Positions 49,846-59,187 of a stretch of 64,000 nucleotides of DNA are shown in pieces. A program made the position numbers and the translations under genes. The number at the start of each line of letters is the position of its first letter. Positions within the stretch are counted from its first letter, which is position 1. The DNA is taken from NCBI GenBank assembly GCA_016859345.1, contig CM029114.1, forward strand, positions 17,122,001 to 17,186,000. The letters run 5' to 3'. The notes below the pieces were generated by a model. It searched no databases and was not told the origin of the DNA. It worked only from the letters and a program-made list of their open reading frames with translations. The DNA comes from Istiophorus platypterus (taxonomy: Eukaryota > Chordata > Actinopteri > Istiophoriformes > Istiophoridae).

Positions 49846-50400
49846 CTGTATAATTTAAAATAGTGTGTAGGAATTGCATGCACATGATCACCTGAGTTAC
49901 CTTACTTAATTTATAGAATTTTTTTTTCTTCTCACTGACTTGTAAAGACAAGGAACTAGATAACAGACAGAGAGAAGAATAAATAGGAGAAAGGACCAGC
50001 TCTCCTGTGTATGTAAGCACACCTAATGTATTGCCAGAAATTTCCTCTGCTTAGACAGAATGAGTGTTCTCTGTATTATGTGTGAGACAGTCAGGGAGCC
50101 AGAGAGAGAATGCCTCTGATTGGATCACAATGTGGCGATCAGCTCTTTTCTGTCTCTACAGAAATGCCTTAGAAAGCATGTCAGCTCTGTATACTCCATC
50201 CTTGCCCTGCTGTCACATAACAGGACTGTATGTCTGTCAGTCACAGTGTCAGTATTAGGGCCCTCAGTGGCCCCCGGAGGCCTTTCCCTTTTGGCATTCC
50301 TCCGTGATGTCACACTCTGATGAATGCTCCTTTCAGTCGAAGTGCTGCTGGCTGTCAAAACAGTCTGCTTGACAAAAGTGCTTGTCTGAAGAAACATACA

Positions 50401-50402
<2 letters not shown>
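49846..50402. other. Intergenic stretch, nothing recognised
   Basis: No gene or repeat body that I can support. The minus-strand 170-codon frame starting at 50,637 depends on the microsatellite that follows and is not credible. Confidence 0.45.
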
Positions 50403-50461
<59 letters not shown>

Positions 50462-50480
50462 GTGTGTGTGTGTGTGCGCA
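50403..50480. repeat. (GT)n microsatellite
   Basis: A GT tract of nearly 80 bp with two GCG interruptions. Several overlapping frames on both strands arise from it. Confidence 0.95.
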
Positions 50481-52839
50481 TGTGATGTGGTGTGGTGTGT
50501 CTGTCTGTTTGTAAACTGTATGGCTTCATCATCACACTGCACAACTTTTCCCAGGTACAAATCCAGTCACAATAAACTGCCAATATTGTCATGTCTGTCT
50601 TGCTTAGCTTATATTTGCAGTGCACACATTCACACACCCAGGAGCTTCGTGATGGTGTAATACCTGTCAGAAGTGGTGTCCATGCTGGTCATGGCTACAT
50701 GCAGAACATGACATGTATTTCCAATTTGGTAATATCAACTAAAGATTTTAAACAAACTGTATATCCGGGTACATTAGTAATCAGAAATAATTAAGTGTGT
50801 GATGACATACCAAGGTGAAAATGTGCTGCAAGCTGGGCTCACCACACCGTCTATCATATAATTTATAAATCATAATATTCAATAGAATAAATACCTGAAC
50901 TCCTTACACTTGAACAAAGTATTTTGTATCTATAGCCATACCCTGAGATTCTGGCCATCAAAGAACCCAAGATCAACCCCAAGCCAGAAGTTGTATAAGT
51001 ATAGATTACATTTTAGACTAATGAACATTGTTATTTACCCACAGTAAGTGGTAGTGTATAAGAAAATCAAGCAAAACCTTGTTCATCCACTCTTCCTCTA
51101 AAACATTGCACTGTTTTTCTAAATATTTTAGGCATGGAGATATTTTGGATGTACTTGGTGTTCCTATTGCTGTAACCACAGTTACACAGCTTATTAATTT
51201 TTAACTGCTTTCTCCACACACTCAGTACCGCTCAGTCAATGTACTGGAGATACACACCTGCAGTGAAAAAAGTCTTGTAATTATATCCTCGACCATTTGT
51301 GCTTAAGGCTGAAAGAACACTCCAGAATTACTCACAGCAACAAGCTGTAATACACAGTATCATCACTTCAAGTTTGTATGGCTTCTATGTGTTATAGTCT
51401 GCATTTTTGTCAACATAGTTTTTTCTAACTTTCTCACAAAGCTTGACAGATGATTTAATCCTGAAATTATACATTGTTTTTAATATTAGGGTTTGTTTAC
51501 AGCAAATAATTTGGCTTCATTCATCTTTTTTGAGAGCAATTCTTTTGCTACTATTTCCCAATCCCACACAGACTCACACGGGGCCACTGTGAACTGTCAC
51601 TCACACACTGCGGAGATACCTAGGCTCTGCATGAGATAGAACCATAATGTTTGCATACTTGTATGACTATGTGTGTAAGTCTGTGTATGTATTTGTGTGT
51701 AGCTATCTGTGTGTATGTGTGTATGAGAGTGGCAAACCACAAAGGCACAAGGAAGTCAATCTCGAATGTAATGAAAATGCAAATTGTCTTTCTCGTGTCG
51801 ACCTGCACTGTCAATCAGCATCACAATGCTCCATCGCCTTTCAGCCTCTCACAAAATGGTCCACAATCAACCTGGACGTGACTGGGACAAATCACTCCAT
51901 CGAGCCATTTCCCTCATTCATTACAGATAAATCAATCTCCCTTATTGTTATGTTCTCCCCTCATGTCCATTCTCTATTCCTTCATCGATTTTTGTCATCC
52001 CTCCATTTGCTTGAACTGTTTTGTCTTGATCCCTCCTTTCAATAGTACATCCATCCAGAGGGAGGTTTGTAAATGGTAATAAAAAAGAGTTGGGGGAATG
52101 AAAAACAATAAAGTGAACAGGTAGCTGGAGGTGAATGGTATAATTAACGAATAGTAATTAACTCCAGGCTCTTTTTAAAAAAAATTACAATTCAGAGGCA
52201 ATGGATTGTTTCTTGTTATTTTTTTTTGTATGTGTGTCATTTGAATCTCGACTCCCAATTAGCTTGTATTTGTTTGGGAGACTAGGGAGGGTGGGATTGA
52301 GGGAGTGGGTTGCAGACAAAAACTGAGAGGTTCTAAATTAACAAAAGGGAAGCTTATTTCATTGCCTGGTCTCAATTCCTCTCTTTTGTTCCTGCCATTG
52401 TGTAGCAGGACTTACAGAATCTGGTTCAAATCAATCCTGTAGTAGAAATACAAAACAGTAGCACAGGAGTTTATTCAGCTGAAATGTGAAGGATTTGTGT
52501 TGTAAGCCAGATGAAAGACTTCAAGCAAGAGTAGTCTGTGGTGTCTCTTGCAATAAATAACAGGCATATACATAATTCCAACACAGTACTGTTTTCGTAA
52601 CATGAGAGAACTGGGTCACGTGTCCAATAAAAAGCGAAAATGGAGTCTCTACTGACTCCTGAGGGAAATTCGTGGCTCTTTCTTTGCTAAATACCTGAAT
52701 ATGTTCACCAGCTAGCTTATAAACTTAGTCTATGTGTTATGCTATCTGCATACAACTTGAGAGGAAGCTAATATGAGCTTGCAACAGTCTCAGGTAGCCA
52801 AAGTGAGTTGAATAAAATTTAGGTATGTTCACCCTGCCA
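50481..52839. other. Intergenic stretch, possible regulatory DNA near 51.78-52.33 kb
   Basis: The open frame at 51,647-52,045 begins in TG-rich DNA and shows no domain. The sequence at about 51,780-52,330 is complex and contains AATTAACGAATAGTAATTAA and CCCAATTAGCTTG, which resemble homeodomain-type sites; that is inference. Nothing else is recognised. Confidence 0.35.
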
Positions 52840-53560
52840 GTGTTTTTTCCTGGCAACAAACCTACAGTCCATGCCAAGACCAGAGGTATCCCTCCACAAC
52901 AGCTGCACAGGGAAACATGAAGAGGGAATTTACACTAAACACACACTAAACTAAGTAGAGCTCCATGGGAAAAGGCCAAGGAGGACACCTATATTGAAAG
53001 AAAGGCACAAAAAGGCAAGGGTTATATTTGCAAAAACTCCCTAGATAAACTACAGTCTTTCTGGGATAGTTTTCTATGTAAGTAAGAGCTCTAATGCAAG
53101 TAGTGCTCTTTGGGAATGCGGTGCCTCAGTTTGTTTATAGGTGACAAAATGAAGCCTATAAGGAAAAGGCCAACCTACCTACCGTAAAACATGGTGGAGG
53201 TTCTATCATGCTGTGGGGCTTTGCTGCCTCTGGTACTGGAGGCACTGAATGTATCACATGAATGATGAAATTGGAGTTTTACCAAGGCATTTTAGAGCAA
53301 AATGTGTTACTCAGTGTCAGAAAACTAGGTTTGAGGTTAAGGTCTTGGGTCTTTCTGCAAGCCATCAACCCAGAGCAAGCAACAACCAGCTCTACAGAAT
53401 GGTTGAAAAAGAAAAGAAGGACTCTTTTAAACTGACCTGCGAAGATTCCTGACGTAAATTCCATTGAAATCGTTGGAGAGAGCTGAAAACTGCAATTGCA
53501 AAAAGGACTCCCGCAACTTAAAAGAGCTTAGACACTATTTTTTTGCTATTATACAGGTTT
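52840..53560 (+). pseudogene. Dead Tc1/mariner transposase remnant
   Basis: The clearest part, 53,182-53,250, translates to VKHGGGSIMLWG then FAASGTGG, the signature block before the second catalytic Asp region of Tc1-family transposases. Upstream, 52,970-53,050 reads like the preceding segment (WEKAKEDTY...). Downstream pieces such as YQGILEQNV and a Lys-rich stretch follow in shifted frames. Multiple stops and frame changes show that it is not functional. Inverted terminal repeats were not found, so this is an internal fragment. Confidence 0.75.
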
Positions 53561-56500
53561 TGATTTTTCAGTTTCTGTAGTTCATTAACTTTGGTGCATC
53601 ACAAAGGCCAGATAACTCCTGGTGCACTGCTATGATTGATTCTATGATTGATTCTTTAAGGCATTTTGCTCCTTTGGCTTCACAGCAGTCAGCAGTATCA
53701 TCGCAGTGACACCACTGGCATCATTATGACATCATTATATATTATATATCATAATTGATTCAGCAGCTCTTTAACCTGCTCAGACATGTGGACAGGCCCA
53801 TATGAAGTATCTACATGCATTGTTTGCCAAAATCCTTATAATGTCCCCCCTTGAGGCATCTTTGCTTTTGGGTGTTGTCTGATTTTTGCCAAATCAGTTA
53901 GTTTTTTCCTCAAGCATCTTAAGCATTGCAACAGTAACACGATTTCCCTTTTTTGCAGTTTCTACTCACTGCCAGAGAAAATTAAATTAGATTGGCTGCC
54001 ACAGGTGCGTGACACTGATATGCGTTGTCTACGTGATCAGAATATGGAGTTTGATCTGAGTCTGTTGTCCTCATCTAAACTCCTATTGGGACAGCAACTT
54101 ACCTTTATAATGACCTGCATAAATCACTCAATTAGAATCCCATTTTGTTGAGCGGAATCTTCTCACACATTGTTCCAACAAAATGAATTTTGAAATGAGG
54201 AAGTGTAATGACCTTTGCTGGCTCTGATAAACAGCTTCTCCAATGCCTTATATAAGCAGGATCATTAGCCTTATCCTCATAATGTCCTTTACACTACCAT
54301 TAAGGGAAAGCCAGTTAGTAAAAACTGCTTTTTGGACAATTATTTGGGGCCATTTTGCAATTCGTAATTGCACAGGAAGAAAAACATTCCACAGTGTAAT
54401 CTATCATCATATTGTACTAGGGTTTTGTAGTTAACATGTATTTAGGTTTACAGGCTGATAACTAATAGTATAATGAAAAAAAACATTTGAATCTGAATTT
54501 CAAAAGTCAAATAAGTAATAAATAATAAATCTCATTTAACAAGGATCTTTGAAATGTGGAGACATTTAACTTTATGTCTTTACAAACTTAAAGCGTATAT
54601 TTGCAAATCAGGCAAGTAGACTAATTTAGATTAATGAGGACTGCTTTATCATACATAAGCTTGTTTACCACTAATTAGTTCTATAATCACTCATTAAATT
54701 GTTTTGCTCCCCCTATCCAGATTTGTCTAGATAGTTTAACATGTGAAAATCAGACATCCTTTAGATAATCCCTTGTGCTGTGTACCGACAATTTCCAACA
54801 AAGAGGAATTCCTTAACTGTCACAAAACACAAAATTATCAGCACCAAGCATCTATGTTTATCTGTTCAGTCTTCAGTCAAGAAGAATCAGGCTGCCAGCG
54901 GTATGGTCAAGCTGCAGCATGGATCAGTCTGTAAGTACATGTACAAAAAAACATACATGGACCAAGGCCTTTGGCAAATCCAACAGCTCAGTCAGCTCAA
55001 AATTTTGGCATGTCCTGAAGAAAACCAGTAAGCAAAATACTAAGCGATACCTACTCACCGTGACAAGAGAGTGACACAGAAAGCAATCCAGTGTCCTTTC
55101 TTTTAGCCATAATATTCCATGAATTTAAATAACATTAGTGTATTAGTCTATTTATTTAATCTATATCTATTTATTGATTTAGTCCAAAATGCAAATCTTT
55201 TCAGAATATTTATAGCAATACATTGCATGCAAAAAAGCAATCATTTTAAATCAAGTCGCACTAAAAAGATTAGTTTATATATTCCATCAGTGTAATGCCT
55301 TTGTAAATTAAATTAAGTGCATTTACATCAGTTTCTAGCTTTTGTCTTGGAAATGAAATGTATTTTTATGTACTTTTTCTTGTGTATACCATAAGCTTGC
55401 CTACAGTTACGTACTGCATGACTGCATGACCAAGTGAGATGCTGTCTGAGGCTGGTATGTTCCACCACTGTTTTTCAAAGTCAGGTCTCCCCCTTGGTGA
55501 ATTAATTGGTTGTGACTAAAATCTGATAAGAACTTTGTGGCCCAGATAAAAGAAGGTGAAACAGTTGAAACAAATGTGCCTGTATGCTCTCCTCTTTTGT
55601 CCATGACTGTTGATAGATGGACATTATTCCCCGATCCAGTTTACTCATCCATCCTAAACGAGGAAATGTGTTAAGTGTACCATATGTAAGTTTATCTTCA
55701 ACAGTGCTGTTGTATTTGCACACTACCTACAGTATTCTTCACAGTGATTAAATGTGTTCATCTCTTGATGTCTTATTAGTATGTATTTTTAAAATTTAAC
55801 TCAAACCATAGTTTCATTTAATTTATTAAATTTTCACTTTTAATTTTTTTCCATATGCTGAAAAAAGTGATTTTATACTTTTTTTTCCCACTGTGTATAT
55901 CTCATCGTTTCATTTGGAAAATGTAGTCATAAAGAGTGCACCAGAAGAGAAATGTATTCATAACATTATTGTTTATGGGTTCCTACCATCTTGTATGGTA
56001 AGAGAGGTCATTATCATATCTCATGAAGGATTCCTCCTGAAACATTGCACTGATTGTTTTTTGGTTACATATTGACCACAATTAGCAGAATGCCATACTG
56101 AATACCTGACAGATCACAAAACAAGTCCCTATTCGACTGATTAGGTGGCTTACAATCATTTGACAAGGTGTATAGGCCTGCAGGAAACTGTGAGTATGGT
56201 GCTAGTTTCAGGGCCTATCTGAAAGTGGCTCTATACCTACTACTATATTCTTTTGTAAAACTAAATTATCTAAGTCAAACAAACAACCACCCCTAAAAAA
56301 CCAACATGATAAATAGGAAAATTACACACTGTGTTAATGCATTAACCCCCTGGTCTGGAATTGGCTTTATAATCATCACTACATTAAGGTATTTATCATT
56401 CGCTGAGGCCCCCAATATGCTGGGTGGGAAAGTCATTTATACAGAACAACAACGTAACAAATCAATACAAAAAGAAAATTAAACAACACCAAATGGGCAT

Positions 56501-57400
56501 CACAAAAGACGTAGTAATGGTAGTAGCTTTACAGATGCTGTTTAGCTTAGCTCAAGGCTGGATGCTGTTTCAAAGTAGACAGCTCGTTAAGAATAGTGAC
56601 AAGTGCTGTGGAAGGATTTTAACCAACTGAGGGAAAGAGGACAGGACTAGCAAAACGAAAAGCTACATGTTATAACTGTGCCAGGGCCTGTGAAACTTTC
56701 TGGCCTCTAAACTTAGAGTTAATACCTCTTCCACTGAAATAATACAATTCACTGTTGCAGTGGGCAGTTCTTGTCATTTTTTAAAAAGTGTGTATCCTAC
56801 AGGCAGTGCTATGTTCTCTAAATGATTCCTTAAAAAGTGAGCCAGGTGATAACATCTATATTTGCTTTGTAAGCATTTGAGGTGTGGTGAAGTCTCCTGC
56901 CTTTGGGTATTCTCTGTATCTGACAGAATGCTTTTGAGACGTCAGTGATTTCTACTACTCTGCAGAACTATTCCCATAACCCGCACAGAGGGACAGCCGG
57001 CGTGGGCGTCGGGCTGTCAGTCAAATCCACATGTACCAGGGCAAGCGATGCATGAAGGGAGTCTGAGATTGCATTGTCATCTTCAGTTCTAGTCCCCCCG
57101 CAGATCTCCCCCTTCTGCCTCCATTTCTGCTCCAATGCTCTGCTGGCCACAGAGACTGCATTATCTGTGCCACAACTAAGAGCAACTGCTAATAATTTAA
57201 CTGAACAAATAAGGTTGTTGAGAGTTGTAGCTCGGATTCCTTTGCCTTTCTTTTTTCTTCTTCTTTTAAAGCTAATTCTCAGTGTTGTAGTGCCATAAGT
57301 TGTATGCTTGTGGTAGATGGGAAAACCAAACAAAAAAAAAGATTTCCTATTGTATTTAAGCTTACTGTTACAGCCATTAGCCATTAGTACTGCATCATTC
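53561..57400. other. Intergenic stretch upstream of mgat5b, no gene supported
   Basis: A 12-bp direct duplication (TATGATTGATTC) lies at 53,641-53,664. The minus-strand 138-codon frame at 56,968-57,384 and the plus-strand frame opposite it have no recognised domain. A divergent non-coding transcript from the mgat5b promoter is conceivable here but not shown by the sequence. Confidence 0.4.
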
Positions 57401-57439
57401 CCTGTAAACTCATTCGTCAGTGATTTTGAAGTTTTATAT

Positions 57440-57492
57440 TACACCGTGTTAATACTACTACTATTACTACTACAACTACTTCTGCTGCTGTG
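57440..57492. repeat. Degenerate trinucleotide tract (CTA/CTG)
   Basis: Repeated ACTACTACT with ATT and CTGCTG variants, about 70 bp before the RE1 element. Confidence 0.8.
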
Positions 57493-57557
57493 ACTCTTAA
57501 ATTGTAGCTACAGTAACACTAACTGCCGCCGGGTGACGCTGTTGCATCCTTATCACT

Positions 57558-57578
57558 TTCGCTGTCCGTGGTGCTGAA
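57558..57578 (-). promoter_or_regulatory. RE1/NRSE element (REST/NRSF binding site)
   Basis: Read on the minus strand, the 21 bases begin TTCAGCACC, then AC, then GGACAGCG, ending AA where the canonical element ends CC. That is 19 of 21 positions identical to the textbook RE1, with both half-sites and the normal spacing intact. It lies about 1.5 kb upstream of the mgat5b start codon. REST silences neuronal genes in non-neural cells, and mgat5b is known as a brain-enriched glycosyltransferase gene, so the site plausibly enforces that restriction. Binding is inferred from the motif only. Confidence 0.8.
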
Positions 57579-57824
57579 ATGCTCCCAGTCAGCACCAAGG
57601 AGATACACAATCACAGACCAGGTCCTAGTGAGTCAAAACCGTGATTAAAGAAATATGAAGGAGTCCAGAATTTTATTATATTCAGGTGTATGGGTATAAT
57701 CCCGAAACCTACTCTGTGTGCAGAACAGATGTAGATATAGAAAAGTAGTTTAGAGTAAACTGGTCAATGCTTTATTCATAGGACTTAGGCAGGGTTGATA
57801 AAAGTTGTGGTACTTTAATTCCTC

Positions 57825-58015
57825 CCATGTCGCCGTAGCGAACTTAAAAGCCGGAGACGGCGCCATGCAGAGGAGAACGCTGCTGCAGAGGCTCCGGACC
57901 GCACAGCTGTCTGCAGCTGGACGAGCGTCAAGTCAGCAGGATGAAGCCGCGACGCTACAGGAAACGATGGGGACTCGCCTCCCAAATAAAAGAGCGCGGC
58001 GTTAGCGCTCAGTGG
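57825..58015. promoter_or_regulatory. Small CpG-rich segment upstream of mgat5b
   Basis: A GC- and CpG-rich patch (CGCCGTAGCG, GGAGACGGCGCC, AGAGCGCGGCG, TTAGCGCTCA) separated from the main island by AT-rich DNA. A 47-codon frame from the ATG at 57,864 is open, but it resembles no protein. It could be an upstream promoter, a 5' untranslated exon or an enhancer. Confidence 0.45.
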
Positions 58016-58050
58016 TGGTTTAAACGCTTCAGCCTTCGTCCTCCTAGATC

Positions 58051-58092
58051 AAAAAACAAACAAAAACAAAACAAACAAACAAACAAACAAAC
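58051..58092. repeat. (AAAC)n tract
   Basis: A run of AAAC units with A-rich variants. A similar tract lies at 59,011-59,051 on the other side of the CpG island. Confidence 0.85.
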
Positions 58093-58326
58093 GTTTCCTT
58101 TTGTTTTCAATCAGTGAACTTCTTTATACCTGTTTTGTGGATTTTTTTTTTTAATTTACCCACAGTAACTTCATACACATTAGGATAGACAGTAACAATT
58201 CTGGCCCAAAGCCCATCCACATAATCATCAGATCACAGAGAGGGTGACATGTTTAAGTCCTTTAATGTCAATCCCGAACATATTTCGGGACTTAGGAATC
58301 ATGATTGACTATGAGCTTAAACGATC

Positions 58327-58354
58327 AAACGTATAAATGAAGATTTATACGTTT
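58327..58354. repeat. 12-bp inverted repeat with 4-nt loop
   Basis: AAACGTATAAAT is followed by GAAG and then the exact reverse complement. It is located about 200 bp before the CpG island begins. It could form a small hairpin or be a dimeric factor site. Confidence 0.8.
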
Positions 58355-58732
58355 CATCCACCTTTCAGTCTGTCTATGGCCTGATGTTCGCGCTCTCCTC
58401 TTCCTTTTTATAACAAACCCAAGTCTCTGAGGAAAGCAAGAGAGAAAACAACGTGTTACGCTTATCGCTAAAATGTAAAATGGACGAGAAACGACCGGAT
58501 TAAAAAAAAAAAATAAAAATGGGCCTCTATTTTGAAAGGGACCCGCCGGAAGTCCGCCGCGTCGCCTCCCGCGCGGTGAACGAGCGCGAGACGAGGCGGC
58601 CGACCCGCCGTCCTCGCGCTGGCTCCGCTATGAAGTTGAGGCGTCGCTCCGCGCTCGCTCTCCGCTCCGCGAGCTCCTCGGCAGGCGGAAGAGAACACGG
58701 GGGAATCGAACCAGACGCGCTTCCACCGCGAC

Positions 58733-58740
58733 GCCATCTT
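58733..58740 (-). promoter_or_regulatory. YY1-type site
   Basis: GCCATCTT is the reverse complement of the YY1 core AAGATGGC. In CpG-island promoters such sites often lie just downstream of the start of transcription, so it may mark the approximate initiation region. Confidence 0.4.
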
Positions 58741-58863
58741 CTCCGGAGGACTCAGGTTCACGGCCCCGACCCGCTGGGCACTTTAATCACGGATTCGTGA
58801 GCGTTGGCCCGACGGAGGAGCGACGCTTTAAGGAGACGTTTTCGCCCGAGGCGGGCGGAGGAC

Positions 58864-58890
58864 GAGGAGGAGGAGGAGGAGGAGGAGGAG
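58864..58890. repeat. (GGA)9 microsatellite in the CpG island
   Basis: Nine GGA units on the plus strand, probably within transcribed 5' UTR. A purine-rich tract of this kind could fold into unusual RNA or DNA structure and vary in length. Confidence 0.9.
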
Positions 58891-59010
58891 ACCCGCCGAA
58901 TGAAACTTTCCGCCGTCGCTCCCGGGGCTCGGTCGAGAGGAAGCGCCCGCGGGTCGACCTCCGCGTTTGAGACCCGCCGACTCGACCGCTGGACGGGACG
59001 CGGATAAACG

Positions 59011-59051
59011 AAAAAACAAACAAACAAACGAACAAAAAAACAAAAACCAAA
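59011..59051. repeat. A-rich (AAAC)n tract at the island edge
   Basis: AAAC/AAACG units, immediately upstream of the uORF start. It probably lies in the 5' UTR as an unstructured A-rich stretch. Confidence 0.85.
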
Positions 59052-59123
59052 ATGTTTAGTCGCCTCAACTTCCAGGTCGGGAGGTCAACAGCAATGTCAG
59101 CGGTGGCTCGTTTTGGAAAATGA
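59052..59123 (+). CDS. uORF overlapping the mgat5b start (23 codons)
   Basis: ATG at 59,052 in context CCAAAATGT (A at -3) opens a 23-residue frame starting MFSRLNFQ. Its TGA at 59,121-59,123 overlaps the mgat5b ATG at 59,120 as ATGA. Such arrangements can allow termination-reinitiation or reduce main-frame translation. The peptide resembles no known protein, so any role is probably in cis. It is relevant only if transcription begins upstream of 59,052, which the CpG island suggests. Confidence 0.5.
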   Translation: MFSRLNFQVGRSTAMSAVARFGK

Positions 59124-59187
59124 TTGCTGGCAGCACCGACGGTAAAATAATGGTCAGAAGATGTCTAGTAACGTTCAAACCGTTCAG
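59120..59187 (+). CDS. mgat5b: mgat5b first coding exon (N-terminus of GnT-Vb/IX)
   Basis: The exon encodes MIAGST, then DGKIMVRRCLVT, then FKPF, plus two bases (AG) of a split Arg/Ser codon, followed by GTAAGA, a consensus donor. From memory, vertebrate MGAT5B begins with a short cytoplasmic tail ending in DGKIMVRRCLVT-x-x-PFR just before its single transmembrane anchor. The match, and the break exactly before the anchor, support the call. The enzyme is a Golgi type II glycosyltransferase that adds beta-1,6-GlcNAc to mannose on N-glycans and on O-mannosyl glycans, mainly in brain. Only this exon is here. I searched by eye for the membrane-anchor exon up to the window end and did not see it. 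The start is the only in-frame ATG giving the conserved segment with upstream residues; the internal ATG (59,150) would remove the leader. Confidence 0.85.

Larger units (their letters stand above)
58535..59010 (+). promoter_or_regulatory. mgat5b: CpG island, presumed mgat5b promoter / 5' UTR
   Basis: A sharp switch from AT-rich DNA to dense CpG sequence ends about 110 bp before the mgat5b start codon. It has no TATA box in an obvious position, as expected for a CpG-island promoter. It includes a YY1-type GCCATCTT (58,733-58,740), four exact copies of GACCCGCCG, and a GGA microsatellite (58,864-58,890). Arg/Ser/Pro-rich frames on both strands are by-products of high GC content. The exact transcription start cannot be read from sequence. 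Confidence 0.75.

Noticed and set aside
50125..50637. Minus-strand 170-codon open frame
   Set aside because: Its centre is a Thr-His repeat produced by the GT/CA microsatellite; the flanks have no domain.
56968..57384. Minus-strand 138-codon frame upstream of the RE1 site
   Set aside because: No domain, no splice-supported context and a low-complexity Lys/Arg run; more likely chance.
57864..58007. 47-codon frame MQRRTLLQRLRTAQ... in the small CpG patch
   Set aside because: It has a reasonable start context but no homology I recognise and no splice continuation; kept only as a CpG-rich regulatory segment.
58468..59068. Several Arg/Ser/Pro-rich frames on both strands of the CpG island
   Set aside because: High GC content removes stop codons in all frames; the frames are mutually incompatible and resemble no protein. 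Only the short exon downstream matches a family.
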